Assembly (NCBI GenBank): GCA_014338005.1 | Contig: QUBZ01000001.1 | Span: 1 to 64,000 of the forward strand | Length of the DNA: 64,000 bases | From: Chloroflexota bacterium | GTDB taxonomy: Bacteria > Chloroflexota > Anaerolineae > Aggregatilineales > Phototrophicaceae | Direction of reading: 5' to 3' | Shown: positions 17,848-27,272 of the stretch, piece after piece | How positions within the stretch are numbered: the first letter of the stretch is position 1 | Layout of the letters: each line of letters begins with the position of its first letter | The notes under the pieces: model-generated | What the model was told of the DNA's origin: nothing | What the model saw: only the letters and a program-made list of their open reading frames with translations | Databases searched by the model: none | Program-made: the position numbers and the translations under genes

Positions 17848-19473
17848 GGAATCTGACTGAACCGGCAGATGAATGGTGAAGGTCGTTCCGACGCCAACTT
17901 CGCTCTGCACTTGAATCGTCCCGTGATGTCCCTGGATGATGCCGTAGCTGACGAATAAACCTAAGCCGGTCCCAGTCGGTTTGGTCGAAAAAAACGGATC
18001 GAATATTTTGTCTATCTGTTCCGGCGCGATGCCATGTCCGGTATCCGCGAACTCGATAACAATATTATCCCGGTCTAACCACGAACGCACATACAGCTTG
18101 CCGCCGCGTTCCATTGCCGCCTGTGCGTTTAACATCATATTCATAAAAACCTGTTCAAGCTGGTCTTTGCTGCCATAAATTAAGGGTAGGGGGGATAACT
18201 GCGAAATAATCGTAATTCCCTCTTTCTCGAACAGCTTGCGATTTAACTGGATAATACCTTCCAGGACGCGGCCAATATCCAAACGCTGCAAACCGGAAAC
18301 TGCCGCGTTTCGCTTGCCGGTATATTCCAATAGTTGACTGACAATTCTCCGAATCCGTTCCACACTCTCCTGTATTGTCTGCAAAGCGCGAATATCAATC
18401 GGCGCTTTATCCCGAATATCTTCCATCATATCTTCTAGGTTAATAAGGATTGGCTGCAAAGGATTATTAATTTCGTGGGCGATACTGGCGGCCAGATGGC
18501 CGATTGCAGCCAGTTTTTCGGCGCGTATCAGCAGCTGCTGAGCAGACTTTAACTCCGCCGTTCGGGCTGCAACCATATCTTCGAGATGCTGTGCATAATC
18601 GGCCTGAATTTCATATAACTGCGCGTTCCGCAAGGACAGCGAGGTTTGCCTGCCGATTTCTCTAAATAATCGTAGATGATTCTCATCAAAGCGTATATCG
18701 GTCGAAAGCAGCATCAGCATCCCCAGGATATTTGCGCCATGCTGGAGCGGGACGATCATACCGCTGCTATAACCTTCAATCATCGGCGGTTCTTTGCCCG
18801 GCCACATCAGGCTGTGACCGAGCTGCTGCCAGACACGCTTCACCCAGTCAGCATCCCCCAACCGCTCATCAATAATGGCCTCATACTTCGCCTGAGCGTA
18901 ATAGTCCACCAACGTACCCGAATCATCCACCTGATAAATCGCAGCCACCGATCCGGGCAGCAAATCCAGCGCCAGATACGTCACCAGACTAAGCAAATCC
19001 TGGACTTCAAGGTGCTGATTAAGCTGCTCGCCGACACGCAGCAGAGCCTCCAGTTCCTGAGTGCGGCGCTGGAGCGCGTCTTCCAGCTGGTGTGCGCGAA
19101 TCTTGCTTTGAACGCGCGCCACCAACTCGCGCGGGTCAAACGGCTTGTGGATATAATCATCAGCGCCCAGGTTAAGCCCATGAGCGACATCCTCAGGCTG
19201 GCGCGCCTTCGCCGTAATCAATATGGTCGGGATAGTGTTCGTCCGCCCGCTGTCGCGCAGCGACCGAAGCACATCAAAGCCGTTCATACCCGGCATTTGA
19301 ATATCCAACAAAATCAGATCAGGCGAAAGACGCTGCGCGGCTTCAAGCGCAGCCAAGCCATCATTCACACTCTTGACTCGGAATCCCTCGCGCTCGAAGA
19401 TGCGCTCCAACATAACAGTGGTGTGGATTTCGTCATCGGCGACCAGAAGCAGCGGCGAACTCGGTTCAGACAT
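17839..19473 (-). CDS. Hybrid REC-GAF-histidine kinase
   Basis: A 544-residue soluble kinase. A receiver domain comes first (acidic residues DDE at about 13-15, phospho-acceptor Asp57 in ILLDIQMPGMNGFD, conserved Lys in YIHKPF), then a GAF domain at about 145-285, a coiled segment, a HisKA domain with His333 in AASIAHEINNPLQ, and a HATPase domain (MNMMLNAQAAME, DTGHGI, GTGLGLFVS). The kinase part is of the NtrB/HWE-like INNPL type. With the receiver at the N-terminus it probably takes phosphate from another kinase and acts in a phosphorelay. The start at 19473 is preceded by AGGGGCAGGAA; an ATG at 19533 would add a tail unlike any receiver. Confidence 0.92.
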   Translation of the reverse strand: MSEPSSPLLLVADDEIHTTVMLERIFEREGFRVKSVNDGLAALEAAQRLSPDLILLDIQMPGMNGFDVLRSLRDSGRTNTIPTILITAKARQPEDVAHGLNLGADDYIHKPFDPRELVARVQSKIRAHQLEDALQRRTQELEALLRVGEQLNQHLEVQDLLSLVTYLALDLLPGSVAAIYQVDDSGTLVDYYAQAKYEAIIDERLGDADWVKRVWQQLGHSLMWPGKEPPMIEGYSSGMIVPLQHGANILGMLMLLSTDIRFDENHLRLFREIGRQTSLSLRNAQLYEIQADYAQHLEDMVAARTAELKSAQQLLIRAEKLAAIGHLAASIAHEINNPLQPILINLEDMMEDIRDKAPIDIRALQTIQESVERIRRIVSQLLEYTGKRNAAVSGLQRLDIGRVLEGIIQLNRKLFEKEGITIISQLSPLPLIYGSKDQLEQVFMNMMLNAQAAMERGGKLYVRSWLDRDNIVIEFADTGHGIAPEQIDKIFDPFFSTKPTGTGLGLFVSYGIIQGHHGTIQVQSEVGVGTTFTIHLPVQSDSSQ

Positions 19474-19579
19474 TTCCTGCCCCTCTAAGCAGTTAGGCCA
19501 GGCACATAAACCCTGTGCGGTTTTTAAATGCAATGCTACAATGTGGATAACACATAGTAGAACATATAAACGGGTTGGA

Positions 19580-20809
19580 ATGCAAGAATTTTCCAGAAGC
19601 CTACGACACTACAAACGCTCTTTATTGTTTGGGGCGCTGACGGGAATCAGCATGGTCGTTATGTTCGCCGCCGGTTTTTTCTTTCGCGGCGTGCTGGACT
19701 TCCCGGCAGTGGTCGTATCCGCATCTTCCGACTCAACCGGCTATCCGCTGCTTAATGAGGTACAAAACCTGCTCGACCAGCACTATCTAAGACAGCAGCC
19801 CGATCTCACCGCGCGCCAGTATGCGGCCATACGAGGTGTCCTAAGCGTTTTGAATGATCGTTACACCTTTTTGATTGACCCCCCTGTCGCGCAAAGCGAG
19901 TCGGACGTTCTGGCAGGAGCTTATGGGGGAATAGGCGTTCAAATTCAGCGTTCCGAAACCGGGGAAATTATCCTTTATCCTTTTGCAGACGGCCCGGCCT
20001 TTGCATCCGGCGTCCGCGAGGGCGACATCCTGAAGGTTGTGAACGATACAACAATCGAGCTAAGCATCCAACAAGATGCGGTAGACCAAATGCTGCGCGG
20101 CGAAGTTAAAGACGGTAACGGGGTAGAAATCACGGCCATTCACCCGGACAGCAATGAAACATACACCGTTTTTATCCCATTTGCCGTTATTAACGTGCCG
20201 TCGGTGATCGGGCGAGTTTTATCAGAAGCGCCGAATCTGGGCTATATTCAGATACAACGCTTCACCAGCCGAACGCCGGAAGAACTGACAGCGATTATCG
20301 AGAAACTACAGCAGGATAACCGGCTTGAAGGATTAATCCTTGACCTTCGTAATAATTCTGGCGGCCTGCTGGTGGAGTCAATCGCAGTAGCAGGCCAATT
20401 CCTGGATGGCGGGTTAGTCGTCGCTTATGAGCGCAACAACAGCGGAGAAAAGCCTATCAATGCCGAAAACGGCGGTCAGGAAATACACCTACCGCTGGCA
20501 GTTCTTATCAATCAGGGAACGGCCAGCGCCGCCGAACTGGTGGCCGGTGCGATACGCGACCACCAGCGCGGCATTTTAATCGGTCAGGCCACCTATGGCA
20601 AAGGGACGGTGCAGCAGATATTCCGGCTTTCGGACGAATCCTCCTTGCACGTTACTTCGGCAGAATGGCTGACACCCAACCGCCGCCAGTTAGATGGAGA
20701 GGGATTGCAGCCAGATTATCCCATCATTCCCGACCCTAATGGACGCGATATTGAGTTAGGGGAAGCGATACATATCCTGTTGAAGCAGATATCAGACCCA
20801 CAAAGCTAA
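19580..20809 (+). CDS. S41 family C-terminal processing peptidase
   Basis: A 409-residue serine protease of the CtpA/Tsp group. Residues 10-35 form a signal anchor. A PDZ domain occupies about residues 105-190 (GAYGGIGVQI, GVREGDILKVVND), and the protease core has catalytic Ser316 in GTASAAE and the general-base Lys341 in TYGKGTVQ. These enzymes cut exported proteins from the C-terminus outside the membrane. The start ATG at 19580 is the only one that gives a sensible anchor. smpB begins 6 bp after its stop, so the two are co-transcribed. Confidence 0.94.
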   Translation: MQEFSRSLRHYKRSLLFGALTGISMVVMFAAGFFFRGVLDFPAVVVSASSDSTGYPLLNEVQNLLDQHYLRQQPDLTARQYAAIRGVLSVLNDRYTFLIDPPVAQSESDVLAGAYGGIGVQIQRSETGEIILYPFADGPAFASGVREGDILKVVNDTTIELSIQQDAVDQMLRGEVKDGNGVEITAIHPDSNETYTVFIPFAVINVPSVIGRVLSEAPNLGYIQIQRFTSRTPEELTAIIEKLQQDNRLEGLILDLRNNSGGLLVESIAVAGQFLDGGLVVAYERNNSGEKPINAENGGQEIHLPLAVLINQGTASAAELVAGAIRDHQRGILIGQATYGKGTVQQIFRLSDESSLHVTSAEWLTPNRRQLDGEGLQPDYPIIPDPNGRDIELGEAIHILLKQISDPQS

Positions 20810-20815
20810 ACCCAT

Positions 20816-21283
20816 ATGAGCCAGAAAAACGGCGTTAAAATCGTTGCCAGAAACAAAAAAGCATTCCACGATTACCACATTGAGGACACCTATCAAGCGG
20901 GGATTGCGCTCCAGGGGTCTGAGATCAAGTCTATTCGCGCCGGCAACGTCAGCCTGCAAGAAGGATATGTCGAGGAACGTAAAGGCGAACTGTGGTTAGT
21001 CGGCGTGCATATCGCGCCTTATGAACAGGCCAGTCGGTTCGGCCACAGCGACCCGCTCCGCCCACGAAAACTTCTGCTGCACAGGCGCGAAATCGCCCAG
21101 CTTATTACGAAGATGCGCGAACGTGGTTATACTGTAATTCCGATCAATATTCACCTGGAACGCGGGCTGGCGAAAGTCGAAATCGCGCTGGCAAAGGGTA
21201 AAAAACTGTACGACAAACGAGCATCAATCGCTAAACGCGACTCCGACCGTGAAATCAAACGGGCCTTGAAGGAAAATTATTAG
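20816..21283 (+). CDS. smpB: SsrA-binding protein SmpB
   Basis: A 155-residue protein that binds tmRNA and brings it to stalled ribosomes for trans-translation. Family features are NKKAFHDYHIEDTYQAGI, LQGSEIKSIRAGNVSL, HPI-type loop in the middle, and the basic C-terminal tail (KKLYDKRASIAKRD). Length is normal. No tmRNA gene is seen in the window. Confidence 0.97.
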   Translation: MSQKNGVKIVARNKKAFHDYHIEDTYQAGIALQGSEIKSIRAGNVSLQEGYVEERKGELWLVGVHIAPYEQASRFGHSDPLRPRKLLLHRREIAQLITKMRERGYTVIPINIHLERGLAKVEIALAKGKKLYDKRASIAKRDSDREIKRALKENY

Positions 21284-21292
21284 CGTGTGCCT

Positions 21293-22093
21293 ATGACAGA
21301 TAGTGACCGCTGGCCGTCGTCCATACGCGAAATCAATGATCTTCCCGAAGACCAGAAGCGGAACATCTACCGCTTCCTGCTGCCAGAGTGGCTTTTTACC
21401 AACTATGGCGTGGACTACGATACCCTGACGGTAGACGGGCAGCCGGCCGTTCATTTTCGCTGTCCCAAAGGCAGCCGTGCAATGGAAATCTCGGTTCGGC
21501 ACTGCGTCAGCAGCATTGACCCCATGCTGTACCTCAACATGGCGGACACATTTAACAACCAACTGCTGGTGCTGCTGGTAGTCATCAATGATCCTGAGTC
21601 GCAGCGTTTTAATATTGATGTGGATGAATATGGCAATTCAACCCATTTGGGGACAACTGGCCGGAACCTGATCGCCGAAGAAGCAGCCATGAAGGCGGGA
21701 TTAGCGCCGGGGCAAATTCGGCGGGGTTTACGCTACTTTAAACATGCCGTGCCGCTGTTCGAGCAGTTTATCACCAGGATGGGCCATGATCTGTTTTTGA
21801 TCGAGCCGCTGGCCTACCACAATGCCATCTTATTTGAAAAATATGGTTTCAACTACATTCGAGGCTACCGGGAAATGGTGCGTATCAACGAACAATTCCA
21901 ACCCGGCGGCGAACTTCACCAGAAATTATCCGCAGATAAAACGTTTCGACAGCCGGATGCCTGGAAAACCGTTCGTGGCCGCTCCTGGGCTATCCATGAC
22001 GGCATTCTGGGGCATCCCTTCACCGGCTTCCAGATGTATAAACGAGTGGGAATACACGCGGGTGTGAATACTTTTCCCAATGCGATCTGGTGA
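21293..22093 (+). CDS. Conserved-looking protein of unknown function
   Basis: A 266-residue soluble protein; no family is recognised. No signal peptide or membrane helix is visible. The middle part (residues about 55-105) alternates beta-like strands, and the C-terminal half has helices with aromatic residues (YRKY-like segments LFEKYGFNYIRGYREM). It starts ten bases after smpB. ATG 21293 or GTG 21287 are both possible; neither has a good ribosome site. Its last 14 bases overlap the start of the STAND ATPase gene, suggesting that the two proteins are made together. Confidence 0.7.
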   Translation: MTDSDRWPSSIREINDLPEDQKRNIYRFLLPEWLFTNYGVDYDTLTVDGQPAVHFRCPKGSRAMEISVRHCVSSIDPMLYLNMADTFNNQLLVLLVVINDPESQRFNIDVDEYGNSTHLGTTGRNLIAEEAAMKAGLAPGQIRRGLRYFKHAVPLFEQFITRMGHDLFLIEPLAYHNAILFEKYGFNYIRGYREMVRINEQFQPGGELHQKLSADKTFRQPDAWKTVRGRSWAIHDGILGHPFTGFQMYKRVGIHAGVNTFPNAIW

Positions 22094-24422
22094 ACCGTTC
22101 ATTAGTCACGAAACTGTACGTGCGGCGCTTGAGTCTTTACTGTATACGTCCATAGAAAAACCCCTCAGCCCGTTACAGCATCTCTGGCTGGTAGATGAAT
22201 ACCTGACCCATCTGGACATCCCGCTTATTCAACATGATCGCAGTTTTGCCCTGAATGCCATTTTAACGGAGATGATCTCCGATGAACTTCAAGCCTTGCG
22301 CCACAATTTGGGGCTGTCACCGCTCCGGCAGGATACAAGTGCCGACAGCCTGCTGTCCACACTGGCTGCCGACGCTGCTTCAGCCTCTCCTGAGTTGATC
22401 GGCTGGGACTGGTTATACTGCCGGTATGTCCGCGTTGACCTGAACATCTCGCAAACTACGTTCTGCTCGACGCTGCATCTGGATGAGCGCACCTTGCGGC
22501 GTTACCAGCAGCACGCCCTCAAAAGATTCACCGAAAAACTTATCCAGGCAGAGTGGGCAGCGCGCGTCCAGCAGCGAAAACGCCGTTTATACAGCGAGAT
22601 GCCGTCCTTCAGCGGCCACAACATTTTCATCGGTCGAGATGAACTGCTCAATCATATCCTGAATGTCCTGCAAACCTCACCGCACGTTTTACTGACCGGC
22701 GCGGCGGGTGTCGGCAAAACTGCTTTGGCACAAGTTTTATTACACCGGCAGATCGAAACGCAGGCTTTCGAACAGTTAATCTGGATCGGTCAACCAGAGA
22801 CTGTGGAATTTGCCCGCCACCAACTCTACGAAAGGCTGCTCCCAGAGGCGAGACGCATCAGACTCCAGGATTATTTGCAGTTGTATCGCGTGGCGATTGT
22901 CCTGGACGGTATAGAACGACTGGATGCTGAAGCATTTAAAAGTCTCTTGGATGAACTCGCCGCCGCCCAGGTTATTTTAACCAGCCGCCAGCATTTCGCG
23001 CTGCCCGACTGCGCGCATATCATAGTGCCGGAACTGTCTCCCGCAGATGCAGCGGCGCTCTTTCAGACCTGGCTTGAAATCAATTATCCCGAAAAAGAGG
23101 ACTGGCCGGACGAGGCACTGTGGCAGGAAGTGGGAGGCAATCCACTTGCCATCAGTCTGATGGCCCAGAACATCCATATCTTTAACCGGGAGGCGCTGAT
23201 TGCTCACAGCGTCGAACAGCTCTTTGTCGAAAGTTATGCGCGCCTCACCCCCGAAGCGCGGCGGGCTTGGTTCGCGCTCGCACTGTGTCCGCCGGGGGTG
23301 GTTAATATAGACCATCTGCTGAATATCTGGCCTTCTCATATCAGCCGGGGGGCGGTCGCCGAACTCCTGCGGAAGCACCTTCTAGAGCCAGCGGGTTTTA
23401 TGCAAACAAGTGCCATTTTGACCAGTTCGGCACGCAACTTCATCGCAAGCCAGAATCGGGGCGAAGCGAAAGCCATCATTCGAGAATTGATCGGTGAACT
23501 CGTTCCGACACAGCCGTTAGCGCCATATCTTTACGAGGTTCTTGAGCATATTCTGCTTGCAGGCTGGCTGGAGATTGACTCGGAACAGCGCCGAAACTGG
23601 ATTAACGCTATCTGGCGCGAAGGTTTACAACGTGGGCGTTACGCTGTCTGGAAGCACCTGTTTCAAACACACAGCCATCTTCTCAACCCTCCGGCGCAGA
23701 TCGCATACGCGGTCTGTTTACGCAAAGTAGGGGAGTGGGGTCAGGCACAGCAGGTTCTTGAGACAATCATCTTTCAAGCCGGACGCGCAGGAGCATTTCC
23801 AGACCAGGCCGGCGCATCGCTGGAACTCGCCGTTCTGCTGCGACAAGCAGGCGCATACGAGCGGGCCACCGTACTGCTTGCCCGTGCAGAGCGAATCGCG
23901 CGCCGTTACCAGGACAGAGATTTACTACGCGCCGTTGAGATCGAAAAGGCGCAGATTGCCGTAGACAGGGGCGACACGCAGAATGCGCTGGCGATTTTGA
24001 GCTTGCTGCCACAAAGCCGGCGCGTGCGTTTTCTGCTGGGCGAAACCTGGCTGCTGGTGAAACAGGCCGAACCATGCCGGACAGCCGCGCACCAGCTTAT
24101 ATTAGAGACGAGCGACAATCCCGCAGAACTGGCAAGCGCCTATACCCTGCTGGCGAGAGTCTGCGAACAGGCCGAAGATTGGGAAGCTGCCCGGTTATAC
24201 TTTTCATCTGCCGTTACACTGCTGGAAACCCAACACGATCTGTTTGCACTGGCACGGGCGCAGGTCAACCTGGGCGCGTTGATGATGCACGCCGAATCCT
24301 GGGACGAAGCGCACTACCTGTTCACAGCGGCAGAAGCCATTCAGGAACGGATGAACGACCGGGTGGCGTTGGAAGTGACGCGCCACAACCTACGGCTGTT
24401 GGATGCGCGCGCCGCCGGTTGA
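22080..24422 (+). CDS. STAND-class NTPase with C-terminal TPR repeats
   Basis: A 780-residue signalling ATPase. Residues 1-175 are alpha-helical and end in a helix-turn-helix-like stretch (TLHLDERTLRRYQQHALK). The NTPase core shows Walker A GAAGVGKTAL at about 206-213, Walker B IVLDGIERLD at about 272, the sensor strand VILTSRQ, and the GNPLAI (GLPL-type) motif at about 352. The C-terminal 250 residues are TPR repeats, the usual ligand-sensing part. STAND proteins switch by oligomerising on ligand binding and include transcription factors (MalT type) and some anti-phage Avs proteins. No enzymatic effector domain is seen, so regulation is more likely than cell killing; this is inference. The start overlaps the preceding gene by 14 bases. 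Confidence 0.88.
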   Translation: MRSGEPFISHETVRAALESLLYTSIEKPLSPLQHLWLVDEYLTHLDIPLIQHDRSFALNAILTEMISDELQALRHNLGLSPLRQDTSADSLLSTLAADAASASPELIGWDWLYCRYVRVDLNISQTTFCSTLHLDERTLRRYQQHALKRFTEKLIQAEWAARVQQRKRRLYSEMPSFSGHNIFIGRDELLNHILNVLQTSPHVLLTGAAGVGKTALAQVLLHRQIETQAFEQLIWIGQPETVEFARHQLYERLLPEARRIRLQDYLQLYRVAIVLDGIERLDAEAFKSLLDELAAAQVILTSRQHFALPDCAHIIVPELSPADAAALFQTWLEINYPEKEDWPDEALWQEVGGNPLAISLMAQNIHIFNREALIAHSVEQLFVESYARLTPEARRAWFALALCPPGVVNIDHLLNIWPSHISRGAVAELLRKHLLEPAGFMQTSAILTSSARNFIASQNRGEAKAIIRELIGELVPTQPLAPYLYEVLEHILLAGWLEIDSEQRRNWINAIWREGLQRGRYAVWKHLFQTHSHLLNPPAQIAYAVCLRKVGEWGQAQQVLETIIFQAGRAGAFPDQAGASLELAVLLRQAGAYERATVLLARAERIARRYQDRDLLRAVEIEKAQIAVDRGDTQNALAILSLLPQSRRVRFLLGETWLLVKQAEPCRTAAHQLILETSDNPAELASAYTLLARVCEQAEDWEAARLYFSSAVTLLETQHDLFALARAQVNLGALMMHAESWDEAHYLFTAAEAIQERMNDRVALEVTRHNLRLLDARAAG

Positions 24423-24446
24423 CGCGCGCGAAAAGTGGGTTACAAT
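24419..24446 (+). promoter_or_regulatory. Sigma-70 promoter of tRNA-Arg
   Basis: TTGACG (24419-24424), 16-bp spacer, TACAAT (24441-24446). The -35 box overlaps the stop codon of the STAND gene. Start of transcription would be a few bases before the tRNA. Confidence 0.85.
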
Positions 24447-24457
24447 ACACGTCAGAT

Positions 24458-24530
24458 GCGCCCATAGCTCAGTGGATAGAGCATCGGTCTTCGGAACCGG
24501 CGGTCGGGGGTTCGAATCCCTCTGGGCGCG
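24458..24530 (+). tRNA. tRNA-Arg (anticodon TCG)
   Basis: A 73-nt cloverleaf: acceptor GCGCCCA/TGGGCGC, D stem GCTC/GAGC, anticodon stem TCGGT/ACCGG with loop CTTCGGA (anticodon TCG, reads CGA), T loop TTCGAAT, discriminator G. CCA is not encoded. Confidence 0.97.
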
Positions 24531-24540
24531 CACATAATAA

Positions 24541-24579
24541 CAACGCCATCTTCTTCATCGTACTGAAGATGGCGTTTTA
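24541..24579. terminator. Bidirectional intrinsic terminator
   Basis: A perfect 12-bp stem (24542-24553 with 24565-24576, 11-nt loop). On the plus strand the stem ends in TTTT and serves tRNA-Arg; on the minus strand it is followed by TTGTTATT and can serve trpS. Confidence 0.9.
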
Positions 24580-24609
24580 CTTGGTTTCCTTACGGCGCAG
24601 CCCAGACGT

Positions 24610-25629
24610 TCAGCGGCGCGATCTGTTCGGCAAAAAGCCGATGCGCTCTTTAACGGTATTCAGCGTGTGTTCAGCCATTTCAGCGGCCTTTTCCGCACCC
24701 CTGGCGAGGATACCGTCCAGATAACCGGCCTCGTGAATCAACTGATTGTAACGCGCTTGCAGCGGCTCCAGATGGCTGTTCACCTGCTCCACGACGGCCT
24801 TTTTGAGATCACCATAACCCCTACCGGCAAACTGCTGCATAACTTCATCGCCGGTTTGCCCCGATAAAGCCTGATAGATAGTGAGCAGGTTATTAACTCC
24901 GGCCCGTTCCGGGTCATCGCTGAATCCGATTTCAGCCAGCGAGTCGGTTACGGCGCGCATGATTTTCTTTTTCACCTGTGCGGGGCTGTCCAGCATATAA
25001 ACGGCATGGTACTCGGACTCTTCGCTTTTACTCATTTTAGCGGTAGGGTTATCCAACCCCATGATACGCGCGCCGGCTTTGGGAACCATCACTTCGGGAA
25101 TAACGAAGGTTTCCCCATACAGCGAATTAAACCGCTGCGCCAAATCGCGCGTGAACTCCAGATGCTGGCGCTGGTCATCGCCAACCGGGACGGCATGAGC
25201 CTGATACAACAGAATATCGGCGGCCATCAGGGCGGGATAGTTCAACAAACCCGCGCCCACCGATTCCTGCTGCTGTTTGGCGGCTTTATCCTTGAACTGC
25301 GTCATCCGGTACAGCCATCCCAGCGGCGACAAACAGGTCAGAATCCAGCCCAGTTCGGCATGAGCCGTCACATGCGATTGAATAAAAATCGTGACTTTCT
25401 CCGGGTCAAGCCCCGAAGCGATATACAGGGCAGCGACTTCCCGCGTTTTCTCGCGCAGCGCAGTCGGGTCTTGCGGCACGGTGATCGCATGAAGGTCAAC
25501 GATACAGAAGTAACATTCGTAATGTTCCTGTTCTTCAACCCACTGCCGCAGCGCGCCGATATAATTGCCGATAGTGAGATTGCCAGAGGGTTGTATGCCG
25601 GATAAAACCCGCTTTTTCTGAGTATTCAT
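24610..25629 (-). CDS. trpS: Tryptophanyl-tRNA synthetase
   Basis: A 339-residue class I synthetase that charges tRNA-Trp. The N-terminal GIQPSGNLTIGNYIGALRQW contains the HIGH-equivalent motif (TIGN), and KMSKS is at about residue 196. Other family segments are LGWILTCLSPLGWLYRMTQ and LLMYQAHAVPVGDDQ-like text. Length is normal for bacterial TrpS. The ATG at 25629 gives the usual start; an upstream frame to 25683 adds unrelated residues. No T-box leader is visible upstream. Confidence 0.97.
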   Translation of the reverse strand: MNTQKKRVLSGIQPSGNLTIGNYIGALRQWVEEQEHYECYFCIVDLHAITVPQDPTALREKTREVAALYIASGLDPEKVTIFIQSHVTAHAELGWILTCLSPLGWLYRMTQFKDKAAKQQQESVGAGLLNYPALMAADILLYQAHAVPVGDDQRQHLEFTRDLAQRFNSLYGETFVIPEVMVPKAGARIMGLDNPTAKMSKSEESEYHAVYMLDSPAQVKKKIMRAVTDSLAEIGFSDDPERAGVNNLLTIYQALSGQTGDEVMQQFAGRGYGDLKKAVVEQVNSHLEPLQARYNQLIHEAGYLDGILARGAEKAAEMAEHTLNTVKERIGFLPNRSRR

Positions 25630-25710
25630 GATTAACCTTATAACAGTGAGGTTCAGAAAACAGTGCGGAGGGAATTCTAACACCCCCCAGGCGCGCTTAT
25701 CAATACCGCG

Positions 25711-26841
25711 TCAGCCCAGGATGCCGGTTACAAGCGCCAGCAGCACGCCGCCGGCCATCACACTGCCCAACTGGCCGGCAGTATTAGCGCCCATCGCGTG
25801 CATGAGAACCATGTTATCAAAATCCTCGTCGAGCGCCATACGGGCGACTAAGCGACCGGCCATTGGGAAGGCGCTTATGCCGGCTGCACCCAACAGCGGA
25901 TTAATCCGCCGCCCACTTAACACACACAGAAGCTTGCCGAAAATAAGGCCGGCGACTGTATCAAGGACGAAGGCGAACAACCCCAGCAGCAGGATGGCGA
26001 CAGTCTGTGTGTTCAAAAAACTACTGGCGCTCATGGTTGAGCCAATGGTTAACCCTAAAAAGAGCGTGGCAATGTTAATGATCTCGTTCTGAGCAGCCTT
26101 GCTCAATCTTTCAACAACGCCGCTCTCGCGCAGCAAATTACCGAGCATCAACATACTGATAAGCGGGGTAGCGTCCGGCACCAATATGCCGACGACCAGT
26201 GTCACGATGACCGGAAAGGCGATCAGCACGCGCCGGGAAATCGGCGTCGGCGCGTAAACCATACGGATTCGCCGTTCATCACGGGTCGTCAGCAGCCGCA
26301 TCAGCGGCGGTTGGATGATCGGGATTAAACTCATATACGAGTAGGCGGCAACCGCAATGGGCGCCAGGAGGTTCGGCGCTAATTTGGTCGCCACAAAAAT
26401 CGAAGTCGGGCCATCTATCGCGCCGATGACACCAATTGAGGCCGCTTCGTTCAGCGGAAACCCGATCAAGGTTGCCAGAATAAGCGTCGCAAAAATACCA
26501 AACTGACCTGCCGCACCAAGCAGCGCCATCCGGGGCTGCGACAATAATGGACTGAAATCAATCATCGCGCCCACGCCGATGAAAATGAGCAGAGGGAACA
26601 GCTCGTTGGCGATACCCGCGCTGTGCAAAACTGCAAACAATCCCTGTCCTTCGGTCATGCCGGTTAAAGGAATATTGGCGAGGATACAGCCAAAGCCGAT
26701 TGGCAGCAGAAGCACCGGTTCGTACTCTTTAGCGACAGCCAGATGGATGAGGATGCCGCCTACCAGGAGCATGACAATGTGGCCGATTGTCAGGCTTGTG
26801 ATGCCCTTAGAAAGCTCAACGATCAGTTCTTGAGTGTTCAT
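25711..26841 (-). CDS. oadB: Na+-translocating decarboxylase beta subunit
   Basis: A 376-residue integral membrane protein of the OadB/MmdB/GcdB family with about nine to eleven hydrophobic segments. It removes CO2 from carboxybiotin and pumps Na+ outward. Family hallmarks include GIANELFPLLIFIGVGAMIDF, GAIDGPTSIFVATKLAP, and near the C-terminus GISAFPMAGR and HAMGANTAGQLGSVMAGG. Its start overlaps the biotin-carrier gene by four bases. In this operon, with a propionyl/methylmalonyl-type carboxyltransferase, it is probably the methylmalonyl-CoA decarboxylase beta subunit; other substrates are possible. Confidence 0.95.
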   Translation of the reverse strand: MNTQELIVELSKGITSLTIGHIVMLLVGGILIHLAVAKEYEPVLLLPIGFGCILANIPLTGMTEGQGLFAVLHSAGIANELFPLLIFIGVGAMIDFSPLLSQPRMALLGAAGQFGIFATLILATLIGFPLNEAASIGVIGAIDGPTSIFVATKLAPNLLAPIAVAAYSYMSLIPIIQPPLMRLLTTRDERRIRMVYAPTPISRRVLIAFPVIVTLVVGILVPDATPLISMLMLGNLLRESGVVERLSKAAQNEIINIATLFLGLTIGSTMSASSFLNTQTVAILLLGLFAFVLDTVAGLIFGKLLCVLSGRRINPLLGAAGISAFPMAGRLVARMALDEDFDNMVLMHAMGANTAGQLGSVMAGGVLLALVTGILG

Positions 26842-27272
26842 GCCTCGGCATAATCCATAAGGACATCGTGATGTTTAACCTGCTGACCAATCGAAACGTA
26901 AATCGAGCCAATGCGCCCGGCTTTGGTCGCCCGAACGGCGTTTTTCATCTTCATCGCCTCCAGGACGCATAGTTCCTGGCCGAAAGCGACTTCAGCATCT
27001 GGCTGGACGGCAATGGAGACAATGACGCCCGGAATAGGGGCCAGAATTTTATTGGTCGCGCCGTTGCTGGCAACCACCATGCGCGAGGGTGCAGCCGCGT
27101 TAGATGGCTTTTTTGATGGAGCGGGTGGCGTCGGTGGTGGGGTAGGGCGAGGTTCATCTTCAGGCCAGACTTCAATCGGCTCACCATCTACGAGAGCAAC
27201 GATCGGTCTATCTTGCAGGTTGGCGATCTCAACCGTGAAAACCCGATCAGCAATTTTTACCCGGTATATCAT
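26838..27272 (-). CDS. Biotin carboxyl carrier subunit of decarboxylase
   Basis: A 144-residue biotin carrier. The N-terminal 40 residues form a small beta domain, then a Pro/Ala-rich flexible linker (residues 40-65), then a biotinyl domain at about 74-144 with the biotin Lys108 in the motif EAMKM. The arm swings between the carboxyltransferase and the membrane beta subunit. The start ATG at 27272 gives the standard N-terminus MIYRVKI and overlaps the gamma-subunit gene by four bases; an upstream start at 27320 is unlikely. Confidence 0.95.
   Translation of the reverse strand: MIYRVKIADRVFTVEIANLQDRPIVALVDGEPIEVWPEDEPRPTPPPTPPAPSKKPSNAAAPSRMVVASNGATNKILAPIPGVIVSIAVQPDAEVAFGQELCVLEAMKMKNAVRATKAGRIGSIYVSIGQQVKHHDVLMDYAEA

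Noticed and set aside
20816..21292. tmRNA gene next to smpB
   Set aside because: No tRNA-like ends or tag frame seen around smpB.
22080..24422. Avs-type anti-phage STAND protein
   Set aside because: No nuclease, protease, TIR or membrane effector domain is visible, and neighbours are housekeeping genes.
25630..25710. T-box leader of trpS
   Set aside because: The gap of 81 bp is too short and has no T-box sequence or specifier stem.
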